DNA of 64,000 nt from Chloroflexota bacterium. Its GTDB lineage: Bacteria; Chloroflexota; Anaerolineae; Aggregatilineales; J027. Made by a program: the position numbers and the translations under genes. Shown piece by piece: positions 7,058-15,957 of the stretch. Below the pieces are notes generated by a model, which worked only from the letters and a program-made list of their open reading frames with translations, was not told the origin of the DNA and did no database searches. The stretch covers positions 1-64,000 of the forward strand of contig QMIT01000011.1 in NCBI GenBank assembly GCA_024434115.1. Reading direction: 5' to 3'. The first letter of the stretch is position 1. The number at the start of each line of letters is the position of its first letter.

Positions 7058-8581
7058 CTAGGGCTTTTTGCCGATGGTGAGTGGGCCGATAGAATTGGTA
7101 TGGAGCAGCCGCGCCCCCTCTTCTAACGAGGGCAAGAGTGAATAGTAGAGATTGAGCGCTGATGCTTGGGGCGTCTCGGGTAAACCCGTCTCATTTTCCG
7201 AACACTGTTGTTGGAAAAGGGCAAACGCTCCCAAATCGGCCAGTGGATTAACGAGGGAATACAAATAAAACATCTCCTTGAGACCGCCACCCATTACATG
7301 CCACGAGCCATCTGGATAAATCTTGATTTCGAGGGGGGCATGTTGCGGCCAAGCCTGTTCTATCTCTTCAATGACTTCTAGTTCATGCGGCGAATATACG
7401 CGGCTGGGTGGGACACAGCGCAATTCAATGAGCATCGGGACTTGGGGCATTTCGTTTACGGTATGACCTTCCAATTTTGAACGGAGGGCATTCGGCACAT
7501 TGAGGGTGGGGGTATCCGCGTGTTCTATGCCGTTTGCGTCTACGAGGACTTTTGTAAAGAGGCCGTTTTCAATATGGGCATAATCTACATAACCAAAGAC
7601 CCCGCCCAACATATATTCGCGGTGACGCTGAATCAACACGCTATCATGCCCGTGAATGAGGCCCGTAAGTTGTTGGGCAATGATCAAATCAATTTTTTCT
7701 TGGGGCACAGCCGGAATAGCTGGGGGGATGCGGAATAGATAGAGTTGCTCCAATGTGGCGGTGTCTAGCCAATCTTGATAATAGAAACTGTTCGACACCT
7801 CGTCAAAAGTCGAAAGGATGACCATCTGTAGATTGGCGCTCAACCCGCTGGTCATGCCACGCAGTTCCTTACCCCGCTTTTGAACTTTGGAATTGGACAT
7901 CTCGTTCTCAACGGCATTCTGACCAAGATCAGCCGCCGCCGCCATGACATATTTGCTTTGGTTGAGTACCGTTGCTACTTCTATCGCCATTTTGCTAATG
8001 ACAGCCGCTGGGAATAGGTAAGAGAGCGCCGCATCCTTTAATACAAACAACACCAAGTTGGTCAGCATAGACCAACTGGCATCATCGGCAGTATCCGCCA
8101 TATCTTCCGTCACATAGGCCGTCCAGATTTCCAACAGCGACGATGCAAAATTTGCGGCGAATTCAGGGCCATTTTGGGCATTTTCTTGATGGCGGGTCAT
8201 GAGCGCATCTTTGAGTTTTTGCCGATCCTCTTCGGTATATAGGGGGTGTCCATCGGCATCTTGTAACATGATCGGTGCTTCACGATCCGTAATCCCCTTG
8301 ACATGCTCACCCGGTAGTGGCGTATTTGAGGAGACCCGCGCCCAAGGAGGGGGAGTTTTCAACTTTTTTGGTTCATTGGGGGCACGCTGAATCTGCCCAT
8401 TTAGCAATCCGATTACTCGCTGATTGCCTAATGTGCGCTGTAGGTGTACGATGTTTTTGGACGATACACTAGGGCCGAAGCGATCCGACGACCTGCCGAT
8501 TTCCTGATCGGGCGTTGGAATCGGATGGGGTGATTTGGCGGGGTGTTTGGAATCTTGTTCTTCGAGATGTCGGTGTCCCAT
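7058..8581 (-). CDS. LQRxxGNQ-tagged protein, possible injection-system cargo
   Basis: A 507-residue protein of unknown function. A basic, Pro-rich, probably disordered N-terminus is followed at residues 47-66 by LQRTLGNQRVIGLLNGQIQR. This matches the LQRxxGNQxVxxLL...IQR motif seen near the N-termini of DUF4157-type and other proteins associated with extracellular contractile injection systems. The rest is mostly alpha-helical, with a hydrophobic stretch around 165-200 (LVLFVLKDAALSYLFPAAVI). No catalytic motif is recognised. It lies antisense between hsdS and hsdR with no partner, and no injection-system sheath, tube or baseplate genes are in the window. The gene is reliable; the cargo role is an inference from one motif. 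Confidence 0.7.
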   Translation of the reverse strand: MGHRHLEEQDSKHPAKSPHPIPTPDQEIGRSSDRFGPSVSSKNIVHLQRTLGNQRVIGLLNGQIQRAPNEPKKLKTPPPWARVSSNTPLPGEHVKGITDREAPIMLQDADGHPLYTEEDRQKLKDALMTRHQENAQNGPEFAANFASSLLEIWTAYVTEDMADTADDASWSMLTNLVLFVLKDAALSYLFPAAVISKMAIEVATVLNQSKYVMAAAADLGQNAVENEMSNSKVQKRGKELRGMTSGLSANLQMVILSTFDEVSNSFYYQDWLDTATLEQLYLFRIPPAIPAVPQEKIDLIIAQQLTGLIHGHDSVLIQRHREYMLGGVFGYVDYAHIENGLFTKVLVDANGIEHADTPTLNVPNALRSKLEGHTVNEMPQVPMLIELRCVPPSRVYSPHELEVIEEIEQAWPQHAPLEIKIYPDGSWHVMGGGLKEMFYLYSLVNPLADLGAFALFQQQCSENETGLPETPQASALNLYYSLLPSLEEGARLLHTNSIGPLTIGKKP

Positions 8582-8794
8582 TGGCGAATGGCTCCCATCG
8601 TTTTGATTGGGTGATATACCGCCATTCTATGAACACCTCGTCACCAACTTGTCACTAGATCGTCACCAAAGGAGGCCGATGGTGGGAAGTGGCGCTTTAA
8701 CTTTGGTGTCAAAATCTACCCTGATTGCTAGTGGTCGTTTATGAAAAATGAGCCAAACGGGTGTTGATCAAGGACATCAGTAAAGGAGCTTGCG
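8582..8794. other. spacer between antisense gene and hsdR leader
   Basis: Divergent spacer that should hold the promoters of both flanking genes. No good paired -35/-10 boxes were found. Confidence 0.3.
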
Positions 8795-8845
8795 ATGGAC
8801 AAAACAACCACCTCTGCCGAGATGATGGTGGAGCAACGTTCATGA
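8795..8845 (+). CDS. 16-residue leader ORF coupled to hsdR
   Basis: A strong ribosome-binding site, AAAGGAG, lies 7 nt before an ATG that opens MDKTTTSAEMMVEQRS. The TGA overlaps the hsdR ATG as ATGA. This is the same layout as the leader ahead of hsdS, although the peptides are unrelated. It probably sets hsdR translation by coupling. Confidence 0.55.
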   Translation: MDKTTTSAEMMVEQRS

Positions 8846-11800
8846 CCCCCTCCTATCTGGAAGACCATATTTCACAAATTCCGGCGCTACGGCTGCTGAT
8901 GGCAATGGGCTGGCAGTATCTCCCACCTGCCGAAGTCAACCGATTACGCGGCGGCAAACCCTCCAATGTCATTTTAGATGGCGTGCTGTTGGATTGGCTG
9001 CGGGCCAACAATCGCATTCAGCATAAGGGGCAGGTGGCCGAATTTTCGGAGGCCAATCTCAGCCAAGTGTTACGCACACTCAAGGATGCGCCGCTGCATC
9101 AAGGACTCATCCCGGCCAGCGAAGAAATCTATGAACTGCTGACACTGGGCATGAGTGTTGGGCAGGGGGTCGCCGGGGATCAGCGCCATTTTGATGTCAA
9201 GCTGATAGATTGGGCCAACCCCGCCAATAATGTCTATCAGGTGACGGATGAATTTGAGGTCGAACGACGTGGCAGTTATCGCACCCGCCGCCCGGACATC
9301 GTGCTGTTTGTGAACGGCATCCCGCTGGTGGTCATCGAATGCAAACGCCCGGATAAACAAAACAGCGCAGGCGAAAAATCGGTGTATGAGGCCGTCAGCC
9401 AAATGCTGCGGAATCAGGCGCTGGCCGATGAAATCCCCCATCTGTTTGTGTATACCCAACTGCTGATGGCGGTCAGCACCAATGACGCGCTGTATGCCAC
9501 CACCGGCACGGCGAAGGATTTTTGGGCGGTGTGGCAGGAGGAAGGGGAGATTGAGCAGGCCGTCCACTCCCTTGCCAATGGGCGCCTGAATGATGCCGAA
9601 AAATCACGCCTGTATGATTGGCGGGAGTATGGTCGCCACCTGCGCCAGTATTTTGATGAACAGGACGCCGCCGGGGAGCGTTTGCCCACCGTGCAAGATC
9701 GGGCCATTTACAGCCTGCTGCGTCCGGAGCGCCTGCTGGAAATGGCCTATCAATATCTGGTGTATGACAAAGGCGAAAAGAAGGTGGCGCGTTATCAGCA
9801 GTATTTTGCGATCAAGGCCACACTGGATCGAGTGCGCCATTTTGAAGGCCACCAGCGAGCCGGGGGTGTCATCTGGCACACCACTGGCAGCGGTAAGTCG
9901 CTCATGATGGTCATGCTGGCGAAGGCCTTGACCCTGCACCCCAACGTGCAAAATCCACGTGTGGTCATCGTGACAGATCGCATTGATCTGGACACCCAGA
10001 TTTGGAAAACCTTCCGAGCCTGTGGCAAGACGGTGCATAAAGCCCATTCGGGAGCGGATTTGGTGCGCCTCATCCGTGAACCACGCCATGAGATTATCAC
10101 CACCGTGATAGACAAATTTGAAGCCGCCGCCAAGCAGAAATTCCGCGAGGACAACCCCAATATCTTTGTGCTGGTGGATGAGAGCCACCGCAGTCAATAT
10201 GGCAGCAGCCACGCCCGTATGCGTGAGGTCTTCCCGAATGCGTGTTACATCGGTTTTACCGGGACACCCCTGCTGAAAAAAGAAAAACGCACGGTGGACA
10301 AGTTCGGCGGTTTTATTCACAAATACACCATGCGCCAAGCGGTGTTGGACAAAGCCGTCGTGCCGCTGTTGTATGAGGGGCGGATGGTGGAACTCGAAGT
10401 GAGCAAGGACGCCCTCGATCAATGGTTTGAGCGCCGCACCGCCAATTTGAACGAGGCCCAGAAAACCGACCTCAAACGCAAAATGAGCCGTTACGAGGAA
10501 GTCAACCGGGTGCGTTCGCGTATTGAAGCCATCGCGTGGGACATCGCCGAGCATTATAAAAAGAATTGGCGCGAGACGGGTTTTAAGGGTCAGCTTGCCA
10601 CCGCCAGTAAAGAGCAGGCGTTGGAATATGCGCGGGCACTCACGGAGGAAGGCATCCGTTGTGATGTGATTATGTCCGCCCCGGATACCCGTGAAGGCAG
10701 CGAGGACATCAGCGGGGAGTCGCCCCAAGTCGTGCAGCAGTTTTGGAAACGCATGATGGAGCGTTACAAAACTGAGGACACCTATCTGCGTGAGATTATT
10801 GCCGATTTTGGGCGCACGGAAGGGGTCGAGATTTTGATTGTGGTAGATAAGCTGCTGGTTGGTTTTGATGAACCCCGCAACACGGTGCTGTATGTGGACA
10901 AGTCGCTGCGTGAACATGGCTTATTGCAGGCCATCGCCCGTGTCAATCGTTTGTGTGCCGGCAAGGATTACGGTTATATCGTGGATTATCGCGGGGTGTT
11001 GGGCGAACTGAATGAAGCCCTCCAGACGTATAACGCCCTTGAAGAGTTTGATACTGAGGATGTGGAAGACACCATCACCGACATGGGGGAGATTGCTGCC
11101 AAGCTGCCCCATTTGCATAATCGCCTATTGGCCGTGTTTGACCCCGTGCCCAATCGCCATGACTTGGAAGCACTGGAACGGTTTTTGGAGCCGGAAGACC
11201 GCCGTCAGCAGTTTTATGAGGCCCTGCAAGACTATGCCCGTGCGCTCAAAGTGGCTCTCAGCATGGTCGAGTTTTATCAGGCCACCTCGGACACTCAGAT
11301 TGAGACCTATAAATTTGATTTGAAGTTTTATCATGCCCTGCGGAATGCCGTACAGTTGCGTTATGCCGAGACGATTGAATACAGTGATTATGAGGCCAAA
11401 ATCCGCAAGCTGCTGAGTGACCATATCCGCGCCGATGGGGTGGCTGCCATCACGCCGACGGTCAATATCTTCCATGAAGAAGAGTTCGCGGAGGTGGTCG
11501 AGCAGATGACCGGGGCAAGCCGCGCGGATACCATTGCCCACCACCTCAAAAAGGTCGCCAGTGAACGCATGGAAGAAGACCCGGCGTTTTATCGTAAGTT
11601 CTCGCAGATGGTTGAGGAGGTCATCCAGCAGTATAAAGAGGGCCGCCTGACCGAACTCGAATATCTGAATTTGATGCAAGACGCGCTGGATCAAATGCGG
11701 GCCGGACGCGCCAACGATCTGCCAGAGGTGCTGGTGAATCGCCGCGATGCCGGGGCCTATTATGGGTTATTGGTCGAGGCGCTGGCGGATTTTGGTGATT

Positions 11801-12048
11801 CGCAGTCGGCAGCGTTTCAGGATTTTGTGGCCGATCTCGCGGTGCAATGTGAGGATACCCTCAACGCCAAAAAGGTGCGCGACTGGCCGCACAATAGCGA
11901 TGTACTCAACCGTATGCGTGATGCGCTGGATGATCTGCTGTATGCCGTCAAACAGGACTATAATCTCGGTTTGAGTGGCGGGGATATGGATCGTATCATG
12001 GACAGCATTCTCGATACCGCCAAGAAACGGGAACAACTCACGGCATGA
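8842..12048 (+). CDS. hsdR: type I restriction endonuclease subunit HsdR
   Basis: A 1068-residue motor and nuclease subunit. The ATG opening MTPSYLEDHISQIPALRLLM fits the family start and overlaps the leader stop; a longer reading from 8761 adds 27 atypical residues. The PD-(D/E)xK nuclease is seen in DIVLFVNGIPLVVIECK, near residues 152-168. The superfamily 2 helicase core has TTGSGKS near 346, DESH near 443 and TGTP shortly after. A long helical C-terminus docks to the methylase. It cleaves DNA away from unmethylated target sites after ATP-driven translocation, as known for the family. It is followed by a coupled metallopeptidase gene. Confidence 0.95.
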   Translation: MTPSYLEDHISQIPALRLLMAMGWQYLPPAEVNRLRGGKPSNVILDGVLLDWLRANNRIQHKGQVAEFSEANLSQVLRTLKDAPLHQGLIPASEEIYELLTLGMSVGQGVAGDQRHFDVKLIDWANPANNVYQVTDEFEVERRGSYRTRRPDIVLFVNGIPLVVIECKRPDKQNSAGEKSVYEAVSQMLRNQALADEIPHLFVYTQLLMAVSTNDALYATTGTAKDFWAVWQEEGEIEQAVHSLANGRLNDAEKSRLYDWREYGRHLRQYFDEQDAAGERLPTVQDRAIYSLLRPERLLEMAYQYLVYDKGEKKVARYQQYFAIKATLDRVRHFEGHQRAGGVIWHTTGSGKSLMMVMLAKALTLHPNVQNPRVVIVTDRIDLDTQIWKTFRACGKTVHKAHSGADLVRLIREPRHEIITTVIDKFEAAAKQKFREDNPNIFVLVDESHRSQYGSSHARMREVFPNACYIGFTGTPLLKKEKRTVDKFGGFIHKYTMRQAVLDKAVVPLLYEGRMVELEVSKDALDQWFERRTANLNEAQKTDLKRKMSRYEEVNRVRSRIEAIAWDIAEHYKKNWRETGFKGQLATASKEQALEYARALTEEGIRCDVIMSAPDTREGSEDISGESPQVVQQFWKRMMERYKTEDTYLREIIADFGRTEGVEILIVVDKLLVGFDEPRNTVLYVDKSLREHGLLQAIARVNRLCAGKDYGYIVDYRGVLGELNEALQTYNALEEFDTEDVEDTITDMGEIAAKLPHLHNRLLAVFDPVPNRHDLEALERFLEPEDRRQQFYEALQDYARALKVALSMVEFYQATSDTQIETYKFDLKFYHALRNAVQLRYAETIEYSDYEAKIRKLLSDHIRADGVAAITPTVNIFHEEEFAEVVEQMTGASRADTIAHHLKKVASERMEEDPAFYRKFSQMVEEVIQQYKEGRLTELEYLNLMQDALDQMRAGRANDLPEVLVNRRDAGAYYGLLVEALADFGDSQSAAFQDFVADLAVQCEDTLNAKKVRDWPHNSDVLNRMRDALDDLLYAVKQDYNLGLSGGDMDRIMDSILDTAKKREQLTA

Positions 12049-12770
12049 CGATTTTAGGCGGGACCCATCAGGTTCAGTTTGGAGCATCCACCATCGAATA
12101 CGAATTGGTGTATGCCCCGCGCAAAACCCTGAGCATCCACGTCCACCCCGACAGCAGTGTCATCGTTAAAGCCCCACTCGGCACGGATGCCCCGCGTATT
12201 GAGGCGTTTGTGCTGAAAAAGGCAGCATGGGTACTCAAACATCAGCGCCAATTTCAGGATTACCCCATCGCCAATCCCCTGCCGCGTCGTTATGTCAGTG
12301 GCGAAGCCTATCGGTATCTGGGACGGCAGTATCGCCTGAAGGTGGTCGAGGCTGCCATTGAACGGGTGCAGTTGAGCCGGGGGTTTTTGACGGTCAGTAT
12401 CGCGGATCCCAATGACAAAAAGCGCATTGCCGAGTTATTCGATGATTGGTTTTATGCCCAAGCCAAGCGCATTTTTGAAGAACGTCTCGCCATCTGTTTC
12501 CCACGTGTCGAATCGTTGGGGGTGGAATATCCCCAAATCACTATCCGCGACATGAAAGCCCGTTGGGGCAGTTGCAGCGCCAAACGCAACATCTCGCTCA
12601 ATATCAAACTAATCCACGTTCCTAAAGACTTGATAGATTATGTCATCCTGCACGAGTTATGCCATCTCAAGGAACTCAACCACCGCCCCAAGTTCTATGC
12701 CTTACTAGACAAGGTGCTTCCCGATTGGCGCGAACGCAAACGGCGTTTGGATATGATGCTGCTCGCGTAG
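12045..12770 (+). CDS. YgjP-like (DUF45) metallopeptidase
   Basis: A 241-residue protein of the YgjP/SprT-like zinc metallopeptidase group. The zinc motif is HELCH near residues 203-207 in VILHELCHLKELNHRPKFY. An N-terminal beta-rich part precedes it, and the conserved stretch KARWGSCSAKRNISLN is typical of the family. The ATG overlaps the hsdR stop as ATGA, so the two are co-translated. Members of this family often travel with type I restriction genes; a role in processing or control of HsdR is plausible but not shown. Confidence 0.88.
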   Translation: MTILGGTHQVQFGASTIEYELVYAPRKTLSIHVHPDSSVIVKAPLGTDAPRIEAFVLKKAAWVLKHQRQFQDYPIANPLPRRYVSGEAYRYLGRQYRLKVVEAAIERVQLSRGFLTVSIADPNDKKRIAELFDDWFYAQAKRIFEERLAICFPRVESLGVEYPQITIRDMKARWGSCSAKRNISLNIKLIHVPKDLIDYVILHELCHLKELNHRPKFYALLDKVLPDWRERKRRLDMMLLA

Positions 12771-12779
12771 ATCTCAAAT

Positions 12780-12963
12780 TTACTGGACGAACCGCAGCCA
12801 GTACAACCCCTTCTTCCCACCCGCAATAAGATGTTCACCATTGGGGTGCCATGCGACGCAAGTGAGAGTGTCATCTACCGCCAGTTCTGCGACATTTTGC
12901 CCAGTTGCGAGATCCCCAATCCGAAGGGTTTGGTCAGTGTAAGTCGTCAAAACCTTTGAGGTC
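12780..12963 (-). pseudogene. WD40-repeat C-terminal relic
   Basis: The last roughly 60 codons read VLTTYTDQTLRIGDLATGQ, then TCVAWHPNGEHLIAGG, a typical final WD40 blade. Nothing WD40-like precedes it, and the longer open frame upstream runs antisense-free into the neighbouring nitrilase gene on the same strand. It is probably the 3' stump of a WD40 protein (NACHT- or TIR-WD40 proteins are common in this phylum), left at the edge of the defence region. Confidence 0.6.
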
Positions 12964-13032
12964 ATGTTCCGGCACATAGAAGTGAACCACACTGGAACCG
13001 CTGCTTCTCTGTTACCACAATCTAACAAAGTA

Positions 13033-13932
13033 TTAGCGGAGATTGGTGGGATGCTGCAATGCACCCAAACCTTTAAACACCTCACCACTGCCGAAATCTT
13101 GTTGATAGGGAGGGAACTGAATGTTCGTATCCCGTAGTTGCTTCAATGTCTGTGCAAGTCCCAAATTGCCATATTCACGAGCACGGTGGACACGATCCAA
13201 ATCCAGAATCTCAGTCAAAATCGTTTCCTGATGCCCGGCCTGCTGCAAAATCCGACCGTCGGGGTCAGCAATCATGGAACGACCCCCTCCCCAAGGGCCA
13301 ATACCATTGATATCGACAAAATAACACTGGTTCGTAATGCTGTTGGCTTGGCTCAACACGACTTCCAGTTCGCGGTCAGAGGTCGGCGTCATGGTAGGAT
13401 GCAAAATGACCTCCGCCCCCATCCAAACCAGCGTGCGAATCATTTCAGGGAACCACATATCGTAACAAATAGAGAGGCCAAAACGCCCGATGTCGGGGAC
13501 ATCAAATACGCAAAATTCCCGCCCTGCCGTCACCTCCGATTCAAGCGGCAGCCACGGAAAGATTTTGCGATATTTGGCGACAATCTCACCCTCCGGTGAA
13601 ATCGCCAGTGAGGTGTTATAGATGTCGCCTCCATCACGTTCGTACATTGAGCCGGGGACAAGCCAAAGTTTTTCGCGCCGCGCAATCGCACAAAGCTGGT
13701 CGGAAAATGGTCCCGGGATGGGCTGTAAAAGATTCTGCCACTGGTCACGATCAGGCAAAGCATCAAACTGTACAAGGCCAGACACCGCCAGTTCATGAAA
13801 CACGACCATTTGAATAAATGGAAAACTGCGGGCAATCCGCGTTGTGACTTGCTCCATTTTTTGGATGGTCGCCTCTGCGTCCCACGGAATAACACTCATT
13901 TGTACACCAGCGATTCCAAATAAACGAGCCAT
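13033..13932 (-). CDS. carbon-nitrogen hydrolase (nitrilase superfamily)
   Basis: A 299-residue amidase/nitrilase fold enzyme with the full catalytic triad: E47 (FHELAVSG), K123 (KYRKIF) and C156 (SICYDMWFPE). Start ATG has GAGGGA about 6 nt upstream. It hydrolyses a C-N bond in an amide, nitrile or carbamoyl substrate; the exact substrate cannot be told. It is the last gene of the minus-strand run behind a peptide ABC importer, 36 bp after the second ATPase gene, so it may act on an imported amide or peptide. Confidence 0.9.
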   Translation of the reverse strand: MARLFGIAGVQMSVIPWDAEATIQKMEQVTTRIARSFPFIQMVVFHELAVSGLVQFDALPDRDQWQNLLQPIPGPFSDQLCAIARREKLWLVPGSMYERDGGDIYNTSLAISPEGEIVAKYRKIFPWLPLESEVTAGREFCVFDVPDIGRFGLSICYDMWFPEMIRTLVWMGAEVILHPTMTPTSDRELEVVLSQANSITNQCYFVDINGIGPWGGGRSMIADPDGRILQQAGHQETILTEILDLDRVHRAREYGNLGLAQTLKQLRDTNIQFPPYQQDFGSGEVFKGLGALQHPTNLR

Positions 13933-13968
13933 ATGGATTCCCTCAACTCTGATGATTCTGATTACTCA

Positions 13969-14937
13969 TTAAACAAAATGACAGGCCACTTGATGACCGG
14001 GTTCAATTTCACGTAAAGGAGGTTCGTCATGTCGGCAAACATCTTGCGCCAACGGGCAGCGGGTATGAAAACGGCATCCCTTGGGCGGATTCAACGGGCT
14101 AGGCAGAGTTCCAGCGAGGGGGATGATTGCCTGTTTTTCGCGGCTCAACTTTGGAACGGCTGTCAATAACGCTTGGGTATAGGGGTGGCGCGGCCGGCTA
14201 AAGATACTCGCCGTCGGGCCAAGTTCCACCAGCTTACCCAGATACATAATCCCGATGCGGTGGCTGAGGTATTCCAGAATACCGAGGTCATGCGAGATGA
14301 ACAAATAGGTTAACAGATGGCGCTGGCGCAGTTCTTCCAGTAGATTGATAATCTGGGCCTGTACCGACACATCTAGTGCGGAGGTTGGCTCATCTAACAC
14401 CAGCAAATCGGGTTCAACGCTTAAGGCCCGCGCAATCGCCACACGCTGACATTGCCCCCCCGAAAGCTCATGCGGAAATCGGTCAAGATGCTGTGGGCCA
14501 AGCCCGACCTGTTCAAGCAAACTAGCAATGCGTTCCTCACGTAGGAAATCCGGCATCTTTTGGGCACGCAGAGGTTCATGCAAAATGCCCCGCACCCGCA
14601 TCCGGGGGTCAAGCGAGGCCAGCGGGTTCTGGAAAACAATCTGCATTTGGAAGCGTATGGGTCGCAGTTGGCCGTGATTCAGTGCCCCGATATTCTGCTC
14701 ATTAAACAACACCTGCCCGCTGGTAGGTCGCACCAATTGCAGAATACACCGTCCGAGTGTCGTTTTGCCACAGCCAGATTCACCCGCCAGCCCCAAGACC
14801 TCGGTGCGCCGAATATCGAGCGATACGTCATCCAGCGCATGGACAATTGGGTGTTCGCCTTTTAGCCAACTACCTTTGACTGGAAAATGTTTGACCAAAT
14901 GCTGCACCTGCACCAGCGGCGAATTATTGTCGGTCAT
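13969..14937 (-). CDS. dppF: peptide ABC transporter ATPase (DppF/OppF type)
   Basis: A 322-residue ATPase subunit of a peptide/nickel-class importer. Walker A is GESGCGKT, the signature is LSGGQCQRVAIARAL, and Walker B runs into DEPTSALD. The C-terminal oligopeptide extension, rich in Cys (GCRFHTRCPLAQDVC), may bind an Fe-S cluster as in DppD-like proteins. The start overlaps the preceding dppD by 14 bp and has AGGAG upstream, so it is co-translated. Confidence 0.93.
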   Translation of the reverse strand: MTDNNSPLVQVQHLVKHFPVKGSWLKGEHPIVHALDDVSLDIRRTEVLGLAGESGCGKTTLGRCILQLVRPTSGQVLFNEQNIGALNHGQLRPIRFQMQIVFQNPLASLDPRMRVRGILHEPLRAQKMPDFLREERIASLLEQVGLGPQHLDRFPHELSGGQCQRVAIARALSVEPDLLVLDEPTSALDVSVQAQIINLLEELRQRHLLTYLFISHDLGILEYLSHRIGIMYLGKLVELGPTASIFSRPRHPYTQALLTAVPKLSREKQAIIPLAGTLPSPLNPPKGCRFHTRCPLAQDVCRHDEPPLREIEPGHQVACHFV

Positions 14938-15946
14938 GGGCGGCGCTCCTCGCGTGGAATGGTGTCAAATCAGCGGACGGCTCGACCATAAAACAGGCTG
15001 TTTGGTCGCCGTTTAGCCCTTGAAATAACGGGGGTGCTTCGACGTGGCAGCGGGCGATGGCGAATTTGCAGCGCGGGGCAAAGGCACATCCCCGTATCGC
15101 CCCCGGATTGGCTGGCACAGTCCCCGCCATCGCCACCAACGGTTGTTTGAGCTGGGTGGCTTGGGGAATCGCCGCCATCAATCCTTGTGTATAGGGGTGC
15201 TGCGGGTTTTCGATGACGTTACCTGTTTCGCCAATTTCGACCACCCGCCCGGCATAAAAAACGGCAAGGCGGTCACATAATTGGGCGATCACGCCGATGT
15301 CATGGGTAATCAAAATCACGGTAATGCCGAGCCGATCGCGTAAATCGCGCAGCAGATAGAGGATTTGGGCTTGGATCGTCACATCCAGCGCCGTCGTTGG
15401 CTCATCGGCAATCAGCAAGTCGGGCTGACAGGCCAGCGCCATTGCAATCATCACGCGCTGCTGCATTCCGCCGGAAAGTTGATGGGGATAGGCATTGAAA
15501 ATCCGTTCTGTGTCGGGCAGGCCCACCGAATTGAATACATCCATCACTCTAGCCCATGCCGCTGATTTACTCAGATTTTGGTGGCGCTGCAGGACCCGCA
15601 CAATCTGCTTGCCGACGGTGAAAACGGGGTTCAGCGACGAACCGGGGTCTTGAAAAATCATGGTGATTTGTTTGCCCCGAATACGGCGTAATTCACGTTT
15701 ATTTTTTCGCAGTAGGTTGTCGCCACGTAAGAGGATTTCGCCGTCGGTGATTTGGCCGGGACGCGGCACAAGTCCCAAAATCGAGAGGCCCGTCACCGAT
15801 TTTCCACAGCCCGTCTCGCCTACGATGCCGAAGATTTCGCCTGCACGCACATCCAGCGAAATACCGCTAAGGGCCTGTAGATAGCCCCGCCGGGTTTTGA
15901 AGCCGACTTTTAGGTTCCTGATTTGCAATAAGGTCTCGTTCACCAT
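14924..15946 (-). CDS. dppD: peptide ABC transporter ATPase (DppD/OppD type)
   Basis: A 340-residue partner ATPase. Walker A is GETGCGKS, the signature is LSGGMQQRVMIAMAL, and the Walker B region is LLIADEPTTALD. The C-terminal extension contains CAFAPRCKFAIARCHVEAP, the conserved Cys pattern of this subfamily. It forms the heterodimer with DppF that drives uptake by DppBC. Start ATG with GAGGG upstream, 11 bp after the dppC stop. Confidence 0.93.
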   Translation of the reverse strand: MVNETLLQIRNLKVGFKTRRGYLQALSGISLDVRAGEIFGIVGETGCGKSVTGLSILGLVPRPGQITDGEILLRGDNLLRKNKRELRRIRGKQITMIFQDPGSSLNPVFTVGKQIVRVLQRHQNLSKSAAWARVMDVFNSVGLPDTERIFNAYPHQLSGGMQQRVMIAMALACQPDLLIADEPTTALDVTIQAQILYLLRDLRDRLGITVILITHDIGVIAQLCDRLAVFYAGRVVEIGETGNVIENPQHPYTQGLMAAIPQATQLKQPLVAMAGTVPANPGAIRGCAFAPRCKFAIARCHVEAPPLFQGLNGDQTACFMVEPSADLTPFHARSAAHDRQ

Positions 15947-15957
15947 GATGGCCCTCG

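Noticed and set aside
9604-10917. 437-codon minus-strand frame
   Set aside because: Antisense to the helicase core of hsdR; the long frame follows from its codon use and shows no domain.
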